A DNA stretch of 64,000 bases from Saprospiraceae bacterium (GTDB lineage: Bacteria > Bacteroidota > Bacteroidia > Chitinophagales > Saprospiraceae). The notes beneath the pieces were generated by a model that had not been told where the DNA came from, did not search any database, and worked only from the letters and a program-made list of their open reading frames with translations. The DNA is taken from assembly GCA_016719615.1 (NCBI GenBank), contig JADJYQ010000007.1, positions 124,001-188,000 on the forward strand, given 5' to 3'. The translations under genes and the position numbers were made by a program. Shown piece by piece: positions 9,017 through 19,400 of this stretch (position 1 is the first letter of the stretch; every line of letters begins with the position of its first letter).

Positions 9017-9571
9017 TTAGTTGAATGATTGCGTTTCATGGATTTGTTGAAGATGCCTCCATTCATGCTCTATCAATATCCGAAAAGCATCCTCCAAACG
9101 ATAACTCACTGCATTATTTGCAGGTGAGGAAATAATGCATCCAGATGCCAGCAAAGGGCTACTCTTCATTAAATACATTTTGACAAGCTCCTGATGTTCT
9201 TTGAAGATATGGATGATATCTTGTGCCGGGTTCAATTGTTCAGGTTGCCAAATTGAAAAAGTTTTGATCTTTTCTTTCCGATGCCGCGAAACTTTCTTCA
9301 ATAACCAAGGACCTACAAATTTGGCTATATACTTTTTAAACCAATGGTATCTAACTGGCTCCGTCGATTCTAATAAGCGATCCATCACCGGAAAATAACT
9401 CGTATTTACAAGAATGATGTGCTTTAAGTTTTCAGCAATACTCCAGGAACCCTCTTTTCCCTTTTGAAATAATTTTTCGCTTGCCATTTTACTGTAAGTT
9501 TCTGTGACCAGCTTTGTGATTACATCTATTTCATGACAACATTCCTGAATAAGTAAACTGTGCTGAGGCAT
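9017..9571 (-). CDS. DinB-family (DinB_2) protein
   Basis: This 184-residue helical protein has the DinB/YfiT four-helix-bundle layout. The motif GSWSIAENLKHIILVN carries the first metal-ligand histidine, and IEHEWRHLQQI near the C-terminus carries the usual HxxxH pair. Related proteins are putative metal-dependent hydrolases or thiol transferases, most without a known substrate. It lies 13 bases downstream of the redoxin gene on the same strand and may share its transcript. I can name the family but not the function. Confidence 0.75.
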   Translation of the reverse strand: MPQHSLLIQECCHEIDVITKLVTETYSKMASEKLFQKGKEGSWSIAENLKHIILVNTSYFPVMDRLLESTEPVRYHWFKKYIAKFVGPWLLKKVSRHRKEKIKTFSIWQPEQLNPAQDIIHIFKEHQELVKMYLMKSSPLLASGCIISSPANNAVSYRLEDAFRILIEHEWRHLQQIHETQSFN

Positions 9572-9584
9572 GTAGATAGTTTTA

Positions 9585-10145
9585 TCAATTTTTCTTCCAC
9601 TTTATATTACAGCCTAAACTTGGAAATTGTTCAGCGTCCACAGGTTGATCAGACAAAACAGCTTCTAATGCATTGCGCAAATCTCTTCCGGAAAGTGGAA
9701 CACCTGATTGAGGCCTGCTTGAATCCAATCGACCCCTGTATTTTAAAATTTTATTCCTGTCGAAAACATAGAAATCAGGTGTACAAGCTGCATCATAAGC
9801 TTTTGCAATTTCTTGCGTCTCATCGAAGAGATAAGGAAATGAAAAATTTTTTAACAAGGCCAGTTCTTTCATTCTATCGGGACCATCCTGAGGGTAACTA
9901 CTCACATCATTACTGCTGATGGCAAAAATAGCTATGTTTTTTTTCAAATATTCATTGGTAAGATTTACCAATTCATCCATAACATGCACTACATAAGGAC
10001 AGTGATTGCAAATAAACATAATCAAATAAGCGTCTTTTGATGATTGCTCATAGAGTTGAATGAGTTGCCCGCTGACCACATCAGGAAGTTCAAAATCAGG
10101 TGCTGGTGTGCCAAGCGGAAGCATATTGGATTCTGTTAAAGCCAT
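9585..10145 (-). CDS. Thioredoxin-fold redoxin (AhpC/TSA-like, CNHCPY motif)
   Basis: This 186-residue thioredoxin-fold protein has an N-terminal peroxiredoxin-like stretch (LGTPAPDFELPDV) and the active-site motif FICNHCPYVVHVMDEL. The CxxCP arrangement resembles thioredoxins more than one-Cys peroxiredoxins. The conserved TPDFYVFD (cis-Pro region) and YRGRLDSSRP follow. Family members are annotated thioredoxin family or redoxin domain proteins and are thought to reduce or oxidise thiols in the cytoplasm. There is no signal peptide. It is upstream of the DinB-like gene on the same strand. Confidence 0.85.
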   Translation of the reverse strand: MALTESNMLPLGTPAPDFELPDVVSGQLIQLYEQSSKDAYLIMFICNHCPYVVHVMDELVNLTNEYLKKNIAIFAISSNDVSSYPQDGPDRMKELALLKNFSFPYLFDETQEIAKAYDAACTPDFYVFDRNKILKYRGRLDSSRPQSGVPLSGRDLRNALEAVLSDQPVDAEQFPSLGCNIKWKKN

Positions 10146-10213
10146 TATAGTGTTTATTGATTTTTAAAATGCGAATTCCAAAAATTCGACAATTATATTA
10201 AACTTAAAACGAT

Positions 10214-10909
10214 TTACTCGTTAACAAGTTCGCTGCAATGATTTACATTTTTAATAAAATCGAATAGTTTGACTGAATGCATGTATTCGACTCCAAGAAA
10301 TGGATAGACTTCCCTGTGATCAAATTGTTTTAGTTGAGATGACCAAATCGGATACGATAATGGTTCATAAGACCAATGCCATTTTTCTTCTTTAAACCCT
10401 GCTGGTCTCATAGGATTATATTCCGTATAAGATTGACAAAACCCAAATTTTCGCGCGTGTTGAATGAGCCATTGATACACGCGACTTCCTTCTTCCAATT
10501 CAAAATAATCGGGCTCCACTTCGTTAATATCAATATCGGTTCCCCAATGATGTCTTGAAAAACCCGGAGGTGCTGTGTATTCAAGAATTTTTTGAGCTTT
10601 GGTCACAGGGTCCTTTGTTATCGTATTGACGTCTACTCCATCTACCGGCAATTTACCCAACCATTTTTGTTCCCAAATTTCCTGTTGCTTTTCAAAACTT
10701 CTAAATGCAGAGACAATGAATAAATGAACCGTATCTTTAAACGCAGCTTCTTTCATTTTTAAAAAAGCGATATATGCATCTAATTGAAGAAACATATGTG
10801 ACTTGTCCAACTCTGATTCGAATTCAATAAATCCATCTCTTAGCGACGGATCAAATTTCCCTGCCATAAATAGACTGTCTATCATCATTTTCGTTGGGCT
10901 GTCATTCAT
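10214..10909 (-). CDS. M15-family D-Ala-D-Ala carboxypeptidase (VanY-like)
   Basis: The 231-residue protein carries the zinc-peptidase signature of M15 enzymes that trim peptidoglycan stem peptides. SRHHWGTDIDI at about 118-128 supplies H120 and D127, and EEKWHWSYEP at about 174-183 supplies the catalytic Glu and the last zinc His. SAFRSFEKQQEIW is the usual substrate-groove segment. There is no obvious signal peptide from this start, unlike many VanY proteins, so a cytoplasmic or unconventional location is possible. It sits 44 bases after the SRPBCC/GyrI-like gene on the same strand, with a hairpin between them. Confidence 0.85.
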   Translation of the reverse strand: MNDSPTKMMIDSLFMAGKFDPSLRDGFIEFESELDKSHMFLQLDAYIAFLKMKEAAFKDTVHLFIVSAFRSFEKQQEIWEQKWLGKLPVDGVDVNTITKDPVTKAQKILEYTAPPGFSRHHWGTDIDINEVEPDYFELEEGSRVYQWLIQHARKFGFCQSYTEYNPMRPAGFKEEKWHWSYEPLSYPIWSSQLKQFDHREVYPFLGVEYMHSVKLFDFIKNVNHCSELVNE

Positions 10910-10946
10910 TATTTGGAGTTTATTAAATCTAATTCCATTTAAGCTT

Positions 10947-10983
10947 AAAAATATTATCGGATCAAGGATTCGATAATATTTTT
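10947..10983 (-). terminator. Hairpin overlapping the stop codon of the SRPBCC/GyrI-like gene
   Basis: AAAAATATTATCG at 10947-10959 pairs exactly with CGATAATATTTTT at 10971-10983 across an 11-base loop. The stop codon at 10954-10956 lies inside one arm, and a short T tract ends the arm on the minus strand. The shape suits a terminator, although the stem is AT-rich. Confidence 0.5.
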
Positions 10984-12066
10984 TCTCCGATCTTGTTCTT
11001 CCATTTTTATGACGTCTTCCAAAGTATATTTTCGTTCGAGAGATTTCGCGTATCCGCCTGTATTGTCAAATAAGTAATAAACATTCGTTAGCCATTTTGA
11101 AGTGTCCGGTTCCTGAGAGGGTGAGGTTACGTATTCTTCAATAATTGGAGCTCCTAAAATATAAGGAGAATTATCCATGATGTAAGTGAGTTTGGTATGC
11201 GCATTTCGCAAACTCGTGTAACTGCCATAATTCTCGAGTTTATAACAATCAGTTGGCTTGATGGTATAGGAAGTGTAACCTGTATAATTTGGCATCGGCT
11301 TTTCTACAGGCAAGGCTGCCATAATAAGCACCTGGCCCAACTTAGCCTCCCATCCAAAGATTAAGCCCACAGGAGGTCCGACAAATTTCACTCCAAGAGA
11401 ATCTAAAAATTTGTAAACCTTTGGCAATGATTTCGCATAATACTGCGGTATTTTTGAATTTACGATAATATCAAGGATACCAATATAATGTTTCTCTGTA
11501 AAGCTTGATTTTTGGATACCAAACTCAGTTTTTACCAATTGTTCAATATAGGTTTTAATGCCTTCCAGATCATTTTGAAGTGTTGCATCCAATGTTGCCG
11601 GCATACCGATATACCAGGCTCTTTTCCAAAATTCTATTCTTCCTGGTATTCTGGCATTCATTTTCAGAAACAAACTCTTTGTGCCCTCGGGTATTATTTG
11701 CCAGTTTAAGTTTAGTTTGGAAGGCAGTTTATCAGATTTCATGATGGCTGTAACCAGACTATCCTGAAAGGATTCTTCAATTTCTACGTAACCTTCACCC
11801 AAAGCTTTGCATTCGAAGCTAAAGTTGGCTCCAATAAAGTGTTCTCGGCCCCCTTTTGAGAATTTAAACCCGGGATCATCTTTAGCCCAACTGATCCATC
11901 TTGGCCAGTCCTTGATATCATTGATAGCTATGTAAGCCATTTTATAAGGTCCGTCAATCTTTATCTCACTGGAATACTTATAACTTGCCGGGCCGAAAAA
12001 GCATGCTAAAAAATAAGCAAACACAACAACAATCAAACCCCCAACAATTAACCATTTGCGATTCAT
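10954..12066 (-). CDS. Membrane-anchored SRPBCC plus GyrI-like domain protein
   Basis: The 370-residue protein has one N-terminal transmembrane helix (about 5-24). A SRPBCC (polyketide-cyclase/START-like) domain follows at about 30-185, beginning with the family-typical YSSEIKIDGPYKMAYIAI and WPRWISW. The second half (about 195-345) looks like a GyrI-like effector-binding domain. Both folds bind small hydrophobic ligands, but no ligand can be read from the sequence. Similar two-domain proteins are common in Bacteroidota with no assigned role. It is divergent from the M28 peptidase gene. Confidence 0.7.
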   Translation of the reverse strand: MNRKWLIVGGLIVVVFAYFLACFFGPASYKYSSEIKIDGPYKMAYIAINDIKDWPRWISWAKDDPGFKFSKGGREHFIGANFSFECKALGEGYVEIEESFQDSLVTAIMKSDKLPSKLNLNWQIIPEGTKSLFLKMNARIPGRIEFWKRAWYIGMPATLDATLQNDLEGIKTYIEQLVKTEFGIQKSSFTEKHYIGILDIIVNSKIPQYYAKSLPKVYKFLDSLGVKFVGPPVGLIFGWEAKLGQVLIMAALPVEKPMPNYTGYTSYTIKPTDCYKLENYGSYTSLRNAHTKLTYIMDNSPYILGAPIIEEYVTSPSQEPDTSKWLTNVYYLFDNTGGYAKSLERKYTLEDVIKMEEQDRRKNIIESLIR

Positions 12067-12126
12067 ACTTTGAACTTAATGCTGCAAAATTACGTTTTTG
12101 AAGCCTCTTTTGCTTAGTTTGTTCCT

Positions 12127-12134
12127 TAGCTTTG
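12127..12134 (+). promoter_or_regulatory. Candidate -7 element (TAGCTTTG) for the M28 peptidase gene
   Basis: TAGCTTTG matches the TAnnTTTG -7 consensus of Bacteroidota. It ends 26 bases before the ATG at 12161. It supports that start rather than the in-frame ATG at 12098, which lies upstream of it. No clear -33 element is visible. Confidence 0.4.
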
Positions 12135-12160
12135 CGCATCATTTACAAATAATAAAGATT

Positions 12161-13399
12161 ATGCACCCATTTCAGACGGTCCATTGTTGGTTCATCAGGG
12201 TTTTTACTTTTGTTTTCTTGTTTGGCTGTACAAACATTCTCTATAGCCAATATGATCCGTTATTGGGTATTCGCGTTGATGTGGTGTACCTCGCCTCTGA
12301 TGTCCTGGAAGGCCGCGAAACCGGAACCCCGGGAGAAATGATGGCAGCTGAATACATAGCACATCGGATGAAAGAAATAGGTTTGAGTCCAAAAGGCTCT
12401 GAAGATTGGTTTTACGAATTTTCTTTTAAAGCGAATCCTCATGGCGGACCGAAAATAGACGGCAAAGGCAGAAATGTGGTCGGTTTTTTAAACAAAAAAG
12501 CTAAAAAGACCATCGTCATTGGTGCACATTACGATCACCTGGGTTATGGAGGCTCGGGTTCCCGAAGCCCAAATGAAAAAGCCATTCATAATGGAGCCGA
12601 CGATAATGCAAGTGGAATAGCTGCCATGTTGTGGCTGGCAGAAAACCTGAAAAATGAGAAAAAACTTAAATTCAATATCCTGTTTATTGCATTTTCGGGT
12701 GAAGAAATGGGGCTCCTGGGTTCAAAAGCTTTTATAGAAAAACCTACTATTCCGCATGAAAGCATTCATGCTATGATCAATATGGATATGGTGGGCAGAC
12801 TTAATGCTGAAAAAACAATGGCCATTAGTGGCGTTGGTACGGCAATTGAATGGAAAACGCATTTGGATAATTGCAGAATGCCCGGTTTTCAATTCAACTA
12901 CAGCGATGGTGGGATTGGACCTTCTGATCACACGGCTTTTTATCTCAAAAATATTCCTGCCATACACTTTTTTACCGGACAGCATCAGGATTACCATAAA
13001 CCTTCAGATGATAGTCATCTTGTGAATTACGAAGGCATTCGCGAGGTCAGCGAAATTATTTGGGGCTTACTGATTCATCTGTCTGATAAGCCGGTCTTAA
13101 CTTTTCAAAAAACCAAAGACGAGGATAAACAAAGGGCCTCCTCTTTTAAAGTTACGATGGGTGTTATGCCGGACTACGTATACAATGGCGAAGGAATGCG
13201 CGTGGACGCTGTTTTGGACAACCGGCCCGCACAAAAAGCAGGACTTATGGGTGGAGACATCATTATAAAAATAGGAAGTTTTGACATTAAAGATGTCTAT
13301 CAATATATGGAAGCGCTGTCCAAATTTGAAAAAGGCCAGAGTGCCGATGTAACTGTAAAAAGAAAAGAAGAAGTGCTGGTGAAACAAGTTGTCTTTTAA
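12161..13399 (+). CDS. Secreted M28-family aminopeptidase with C-terminal PDZ domain
   Basis: This is a zinc aminopeptidase of the M28 family with a signal peptide (hydrophobic run ending about residue 30) and a PDZ domain at the end. All five di-zinc ligand motifs are present in order: GAHYDHLG, GADDNASG, SGEEMGLLG (catalytic Glu), NMDMVGR and the late YHKPSDD. The PDZ domain covers roughly the last 95 residues (VDAVLDNRPAQKAGLMGGD). I prefer the ATG at 12161 (412 residues) because it gives a clean signal peptide and fits the candidate promoter; an in-frame ATG at 12098 adds 21 residues. It probably degrades peptides in the periplasm or at the surface. Confidence 0.92.
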   Translation: MHPFQTVHCWFIRVFTFVFLFGCTNILYSQYDPLLGIRVDVVYLASDVLEGRETGTPGEMMAAEYIAHRMKEIGLSPKGSEDWFYEFSFKANPHGGPKIDGKGRNVVGFLNKKAKKTIVIGAHYDHLGYGGSGSRSPNEKAIHNGADDNASGIAAMLWLAENLKNEKKLKFNILFIAFSGEEMGLLGSKAFIEKPTIPHESIHAMINMDMVGRLNAEKTMAISGVGTAIEWKTHLDNCRMPGFQFNYSDGGIGPSDHTAFYLKNIPAIHFFTGQHQDYHKPSDDSHLVNYEGIREVSEIIWGLLIHLSDKPVLTFQKTKDEDKQRASSFKVTMGVMPDYVYNGEGMRVDAVLDNRPAQKAGLMGGDIIIKIGSFDIKDVYQYMEALSKFEKGQSADVTVKRKEEVLVKQVVF

Positions 13400-13572
13400 C
13401 TAGGATTGGCTATGATAGAATATGATTGACTATGATAGACTATGTTTAACTATGATAGAATATGATTAACTATGATAGACTATGTTTAACTAGGATAGAC
13501 TGAGATTAACTAAGATAGACTAGGATTAACTAGGATTTAATAGGATTGATAGGAATTACAGGATTGGCAAGA
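13400..13572. repeat. Tandem repeat with an exact 10-bp period, about 15-17 copies
   Basis: Between the convergent M28 and choice-of-anchor B genes the sequence is built of 10-base units in fixed phase from about 13401. Units alternate between forms such as TATGATAGAC, TATGTTTAAC, TATGATAGAA and TATGATTAAC; later units become TAGGATTAAC-like and then decay. No indel breaks the phase for about 150 bases. A 40-base higher-order unit of four monomers is repeated near 13431-13490. The region contains no plausible gene. Confidence 0.92.
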
Positions 13573-13625
13573 ATGCCAAGAATAGTTGGATTGCAGGGAT
13601 TGGAATTAGGGTCAATAAATTGTAC

Positions 13626-15233
13626 TTAATTTGGATAGCGGATGGTTTTGGTTTTGTTCAGCTTGTCTATGATTTCCAAAAAATAAATCCCTTGCAGATT
13701 ATGAAACACGAGCGAATAGGGTAATTGAATGTCATTCAATGCTGCAATGTATTTTCCTTCGGCGTTTAATATGTTTAATTTTTTAATAAATGTTTCGCCG
13801 CATTGGCTTGACAATATATTGTTTGCGATTTGGAAATCGAAACAATCCGCATTTTGATGGATATTTTTTATGGAAGACTCGTGAATTTCATCAATGATGC
13901 GCCAATTCATTTTATAATAATAATCACCAGGCGCTTTGATTGCATCTGTAAATCTTCCCTGCGATGGAAAGTTGGGTGGAATATAAATTTCTTTAAACCC
14001 GGAATGATTATAAGCTCTTTGCAAACTGAGTTCTGAATAACAAATGGATTCCGGCAGTTTCCAGTTTATTTCTGCTTGGTCTGAAATTTTCTGCACTTGG
14101 AATTCAGGTTCGCACAAACTCAGTTGAAAATCCAAATACAACACAAACAAACCATTTTGAATATCAGAAGCGAGTATAGAACCGGAAGGCAAATAAGGAT
14201 AAACACCCCAGGCACCGGCATATTGTTGCGAATAATCCTGATTAGAAGGCTCTGTGTCGTAGTAAGCAATGATTTCAGGATTCAAAGGATCGCTGCAATT
14301 AAATACAACGACTCCATCATGATAATAACTCACAAACGCATATTCTCCTTTAAAGTAGGGATTGTGAGCCATACTAGCGGTATCCAAAGGAGCTTCTAAT
14401 GCAGAGCGAAATAATTTTACAATACGAGGATTCTGTCGATCGCTGACATCCACCATTTTTAAACTGGTATTGTGCGTTTCATCTGCCCAAATTAAATATT
14501 TTCCATTTTCGTGCAACCAGGAACTATGATTGTACCCTTGTTGCTGATAAATATTGATGGAAGACAATTCTGTATAATCTCCATTCTGTTCTATTTTATA
14601 AATGTAAAAACCGTTAAAACCATGGGAACAAAAAGCCGTGTCATTTCTGACAAACAGATCGTGCACATAATTGCCGGGTAAATCTATTTTTTTGATCAGA
14701 CGGGGATGTGTTGGATCGAATTGCAAATCCATCATTATTAAATCAACGGGTCCGCTACTGTCGCGACCACCTGCAATATACAAATGTGCGGTTGCGGTAT
14801 CGACAAATAACATATGTGAAGTCAACACATGAGCATGATCCCTGTGTGCCAAGACAATCGAATCCGGAGCGTTTTTCAAATCAAATATGGTAAGCCCTTC
14901 GTTTGCAGCATCGGTAATTGCAAATAAATAATTTTGGTAAGTTTTGAATTCCCTCCAAATGGTACGAAATCCACCGGAGAAACTAAAAACGCGCCGAATG
15001 TTGAATGGATCCGTGACTTCATAAATCCAAATGCTATCCAAAGTACCTATGATGGCTATTTCTTTACCATCCGGATAGGCATATCCCCAAACATCGCTAT
15101 AGGCAACTCCACTCTGTTGAGGCAATTGATCATCATCGTAACGTGATGCCAACGACATATTTTTATACTTTTGACACAGAATAACTGATTCTGTGAAAAG
15201 GCTCAATACAATGATCAGTATTAAATTTCTCAT
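13626..15233 (-). CDS. Secreted choice-of-anchor B (LVIVD beta-propeller) protein with T9SS-like C-terminus
   Basis: The product (about 535 residues) starts with a signal peptide (MRNLILIIVLSLFTESVILC) at the ATG at 15233; the frame opens 18 codons earlier but that adds no signal. The body is a beta-propeller of repeated V..P.......D.....Y.Y.....-type blades, typical of choice-of-anchor B proteins: SDVWGYAYPDGKEIAIIG, HLYIAGG, YVHDLFVRNDTAFCSHGFNG. The last 75 residues resemble a type IX sorting domain (GIYFLEIIDKLNKTKTIRYP). It is therefore likely exported by the SprA system and held at the surface. The substrate is unknown. Confidence 0.8.
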   Translation of the reverse strand: MRNLILIIVLSLFTESVILCQKYKNMSLASRYDDDQLPQQSGVAYSDVWGYAYPDGKEIAIIGTLDSIWIYEVTDPFNIRRVFSFSGGFRTIWREFKTYQNYLFAITDAANEGLTIFDLKNAPDSIVLAHRDHAHVLTSHMLFVDTATAHLYIAGGRDSSGPVDLIMMDLQFDPTHPRLIKKIDLPGNYVHDLFVRNDTAFCSHGFNGFYIYKIEQNGDYTELSSINIYQQQGYNHSSWLHENGKYLIWADETHNTSLKMVDVSDRQNPRIVKLFRSALEAPLDTASMAHNPYFKGEYAFVSYYHDGVVVFNCSDPLNPEIIAYYDTEPSNQDYSQQYAGAWGVYPYLPSGSILASDIQNGLFVLYLDFQLSLCEPEFQVQKISDQAEINWKLPESICYSELSLQRAYNHSGFKEIYIPPNFPSQGRFTDAIKAPGDYYYKMNWRIIDEIHESSIKNIHQNADCFDFQIANNILSSQCGETFIKKLNILNAEGKYIAALNDIQLPYSLVFHNLQGIYFLEIIDKLNKTKTIRYPN

Positions 15234-15262
15234 GTGTTTTACAAAAATACGAAAATTAAAGA

Positions 15263-15871
15263 ATGAATGCACAGGAAGTCCTTTCAAAAGATCCCAAAAT
15301 GAAAATACTGGTTGATCTGATTCCTCAAAGTGCCTTACATATCCCGGGACAAAAATCAGATATCCGTGAATATCTCGTCAGTTCTATCATTTCCCAACAG
15401 CTTTCGGTTAAAGTTGCCAAAGTCATTTTCACAAGATTCCTGGAACTCTTTGGTGGTAAATTCCCTCGAAATCTGGAAATCATAAACACGCCTATCGATC
15501 GTCTCAGAAGTATAGGATTGTCTGCACAAAAATCACAATATATTAAAAACATTGCCGAGTTTTTCGAAATACATAAACTCCACAAAAAAGACTGGAAGTC
15601 ATTACCAGACGAAGAAATCGCTAAATTGCTCATCCAAATTAAAGGTGTTGGAGTATGGACTACTGAAATGGTACTGATGTTTGGCCTTTGCCGGGAAGAT
15701 GTGTTTTCATCTGGAGATTATGGCATCCAGATGGCTATGAAAAAACTGTATAAATTAAAGCAAGAAGGCAAAGAACTCCAACATAAAATGTTGCGCATTG
15801 CAGAAAAATGGAGGCCACATCGTTCGCTAGCTTGTATGTACCTTTGGACCTGGAAAGATCTAAAAGAATAA
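15263..15871 (+). CDS. AlkA-like DNA-3-methyladenine glycosylase II (HhH-GPD)
   Basis: This 202-residue base-excision enzyme removes alkylated purines from DNA. It has the family's EYLVSSIISQQLSVKVA segment, a helix-hairpin-helix (IQIKGVGVWTTEMVLMFGL at about 122-141), and the catalytic aspartate region DVFSSGDYGIQMAMKK about 10 residues later. There is no iron-sulfur cysteine cluster, which separates it from MutY/Nth. It is short compared with E. coli AlkA because the N-terminal beta domain is missing, as in many Bacteroidota. It is divergent from the propeller gene and 3 bases upstream of a small unknown gene. Confidence 0.9.
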   Translation: MNAQEVLSKDPKMKILVDLIPQSALHIPGQKSDIREYLVSSIISQQLSVKVAKVIFTRFLELFGGKFPRNLEIINTPIDRLRSIGLSAQKSQYIKNIAEFFEIHKLHKKDWKSLPDEEIAKLLIQIKGVGVWTTEMVLMFGLCREDVFSSGDYGIQMAMKKLYKLKQEGKELQHKMLRIAEKWRPHRSLACMYLWTWKDLKE

Positions 15872-15874
15872 AAA

Positions 15875-16342
15875 ATGATAAATACACAACAACTGGATGC
15901 CTGCGTCCTCAAATTCCAAAATCAAGAAAAAGAAATTGATAAATTATTGGATGAATTACAAACAGATCAAGCTTTGTTGATGGATGTTTTAGTTGGAAGC
16001 CATGCCGAATTATTGACGGAAGAAGAACTCGATTATTTGTTATTTCTTTTTCTGGTACTCTATGGTACATTTAAGCAACAAATAAGCTTACCAGTTTTTA
16101 GTGAAGATGAAGTGATTAAGGCCGAAGAATTCAGCTGGAAATATATCAACGAACAAAATGATTATGACAAACTGGTCGAAATTTTTTACGCTGAAATTCC
16201 CAATCAGGATGTCATGGAATTCATTGACTTAAGCATTGCCCCGGATGATGAAAATGAAATCAAAATCACCCCGCCGGGCCGTCTGATCATGTTGGCAGTA
16301 TTAACTGCTCTTTCACATCTGATGTTAAACCTTAAAACTTAA
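15875..16342 (+). CDS. Conserved-looking hypothetical acidic protein
   Basis: I do not recognise this 155-residue protein. It is strongly acidic, largely helical, cytoplasmic in appearance, and has one hydrophobic patch (YLLFLFLVLYGTF at about 54-66) and a hydrophobic C-terminal helix (LIMLAVLTALSHLMLNL). It starts 3 bases after the AlkA-like stop, so it is translationally linked to that gene and may be its accessory protein, but nothing in the sequence shows this. Codon use looks like its neighbours. Confidence 0.6.
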   Translation: MINTQQLDACVLKFQNQEKEIDKLLDELQTDQALLMDVLVGSHAELLTEEELDYLLFLFLVLYGTFKQQISLPVFSEDEVIKAEEFSWKYINEQNDYDKLVEIFYAEIPNQDVMEFIDLSIAPDDENEIKITPPGRLIMLAVLTALSHLMLNLKT

Positions 16343-16457
16343 ACCAAAGTATATTAGTGTTTGTTATTCTTCAAAAGGTCCAATTACCTTGCCTTCTATG
16401 GCATTTGTATTGTAGAAACTTGAATTTAATCGATCCATCAGAAATTTTCAAACATCC

Positions 16458-19400
16458 ATGCATTACTTTACTAAAATTTTTAATATCATTTTCTCCACGA
16501 GAGCTGCCGGTTTATACATGTTGCTTTTTGCAGCAGCTATTGGAGTTGCCACTTTTATCGAAAATGACTTTGGAACAAGCTCTGCTCAAAAATTAATATT
16601 TAAAGCAAAATGGTTCGAATTATTGCTTGTCCTTTTTGGATTTTGTCTGATTTTCAATGTTATTAAATTTCGATTTTTTCAACAGAAAAAATGGGGAACT
16701 TTAATGTTTCATCTATCAATTATTGTCATATTGATGGGTTCTGGTATCACCCGCTATTTCGGATATGAAGGTATCATGCATATCCGCGAAGGCGAATCTA
16801 GCAATACCATTTTGTCATCAGAATCTTATTTACAATTGCAAGCCAACATTAAAGGTTTGCAGTATAAAACTGAAGACAAGGTTTTATTTGCATCAAAAGG
16901 AAATCATAATTATCAGCAATCCTTCCTGCTTGGACAAGAAAAAGTGGATGTTGAATTACTTGAATTTGTTCCAAATCCAATTGAAGTCTTAACAGATGAT
17001 CCGTCAGGCGCCCCTTTCATAAAATTGGTTATGGGTGGAGAGCAAGGTCGTGAAGAATTTTTGCTAAAGTATAATAGTCCGCGATTGATAGCTGGTACTG
17101 TTTTTAATTTTGCAGAGATTCCACAAGCAAATGCAGTCAATATTCAGTTGAAAAATGACTCAATACTGATCGCGTATCACGAACCATTTATGCAAATGGT
17201 TATGGCTACTCAGCAAAAAGATACACTCGCCCCCGAGAAATATCACATGCTTCGCTTCAGATCTCTTTATTCTTCTAGTTCCTTCAACTTTGTAGTAAGT
17301 GAATTTAATAAAAGTGCAAAAGTGGATGTGAGTTCTTCCGATGCTAAAATGAGTAGTTCAAGTATAGCAGCTTTGAAATTAAAATTGAGTGTAAATGGTC
17401 AGTCCAAGGAATTTTACATTTCAGGAAGTCCGGGGAATGAAGGTAATCCCAGAACCCTTAGTTTTCCAGAAGGCAATTTCAGCTGGAGTTATGGAGCCAA
17501 GCGCATTCAACTTCCCTTCGAACTAAAATTAAGGGATTTTATCATGGATCGTTATCCGGGTACCAACAGCGCATCATCTTATGCAAGTGAAGTGACGCTC
17601 ATAGATTCCAGAAAAAACATCCAAAAAGAACTGCGCATTTATATGAATAATATATTGGACCATGATGGTTATCGCTTTTTCCAATCTTCCTTCGATAAAG
17701 ATGAATTGGGAACTTATCTAAGTGTAAATAGAGATGCTCCGGGAACCTGGGTGAGCTATATAGGTTATATTTTATTAACCCTTGGATTGTTGATTAGTTT
17801 GTTTGATAAAACCAGCCGATTCCAATATTTAAGTCGCAGAATTCAAGAGCTCAGACCGAAAAGTTTAGTTCTTTTATTTGCAAGCTTACTTCTGAATACT
17901 TTACTTTTTGCCCAAACTTCAACACAGAATGTACAGGCACAAATTCCAGCCATTGATCCGTCTCATGCCAAAATGTTTAGAGAAGTTATCGTCCAGGATG
18001 TGAATGGCCGAATGAAACCCATGAATACTTTGAGTTTGGAAATTCTCAGAAAGTTATCGCGTAAAGAGTCTTTATATGGAATGAATGCCGATCAGGTGTT
18101 TATTTGCATGTCTGCTTTTCCGGAAATCTGGAATAAATTGCCAATCATCAAAATTGGTAAACACGAAAAAATACAAAATCTCTTTAAAAATTCTGATGGC
18201 TACGCATCGTACCTGGATTTTTTTAATGCGGAGGGTGAGTATATTCTTAGAGATGATGTCAGGGAGGCATTTAATAAAAAGCCAGTTGACCGTGGTGTTT
18301 ATGAAAAAGAAATTTTGAAACTGGATGAAAAACTGAACATCACAAGTATGGTTTTCTCCGGTAGTTTGTTAAAACTTTTTCCCGTAGAAAATCACCCAAA
18401 TTTTCAATGGGATGCTCCATCTGGTCAACATATTCACCAACAACTAGAAATCGCTGCGGAAGCATTTCCGGATAGATTTTATAAAGCATATATCGAACAA
18501 ATCCGAGAGGCCGAAAACACAAATAATTGGTCAACTGCCAATTCATTAATTCAGGAATTAAAAGTATATCAACACAAACTAGGAAAAGACATCATTCCTT
18601 CTGATTCTAAATTAACTGCAGAAATCTTGTTAAATGATTTGAATGTTTTTGGAAAATTGAGCAAGTATTATGGACTTTTAGCATTAGTTTTTCTTGGTTT
18701 ATTGTTTACAAGTGTATTTGCTCCATCGAAATCCTTGAAATTGGGGCTGAGCATTTCTTTAATACTATTTATTGCAGGATTTTTATTCCAATCTTTTGGT
18801 TTGGGACTGCGATGGTATGTATCTGGAAGAGCACCCTGGAGCAATGGATATGAATCTATGATTTATATTGCATGGACAACGGTTTTAGCGGGACTGCTAT
18901 TTTCAAGAAAATCCCTTGGCGGATTGGCAGCAACCAGCTTATTATCATCCATTGTACTTATGGTAGCTGGTTTGAGTTGGCTCGATCCTGAAATCACGCC
19001 ATTAGTGCCAGTTCTAAAATCGTATTGGCTCACCATTCACGTATCACTTGAAGCTGGAAGTTATGGCTTTTTGGTGCTCGGGGCACTCATAGGTGCTTTG
19101 AATTTGATTCTCATGATTCTTACGACCCGAAATAATAAAATCAGAATGGACAGGGTCATTGATGAGATGAGTTATACAAGTGAAATGACCATCATAGGTG
19201 GCCTGGTTATGCTGAGTACCGGAACTTATTTAGGGGGTGTCTGGGCCAATGAGTCCTGGGGAAGATATTGGGGATGGGATGCGAAAGAAACCTGGGCACT
19301 GGTCTCTATTTTAATTTATTCATTCATTCTACATATGCGATTGATCCCCGGTTTAAAAAGCAGATATGCATACAATACTGCTACTTTATTCGGATTTGCA

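Noticed and set aside
13400..13572. A CRISPR array
   Set aside because: The units are 10 bases with no spacers between them.
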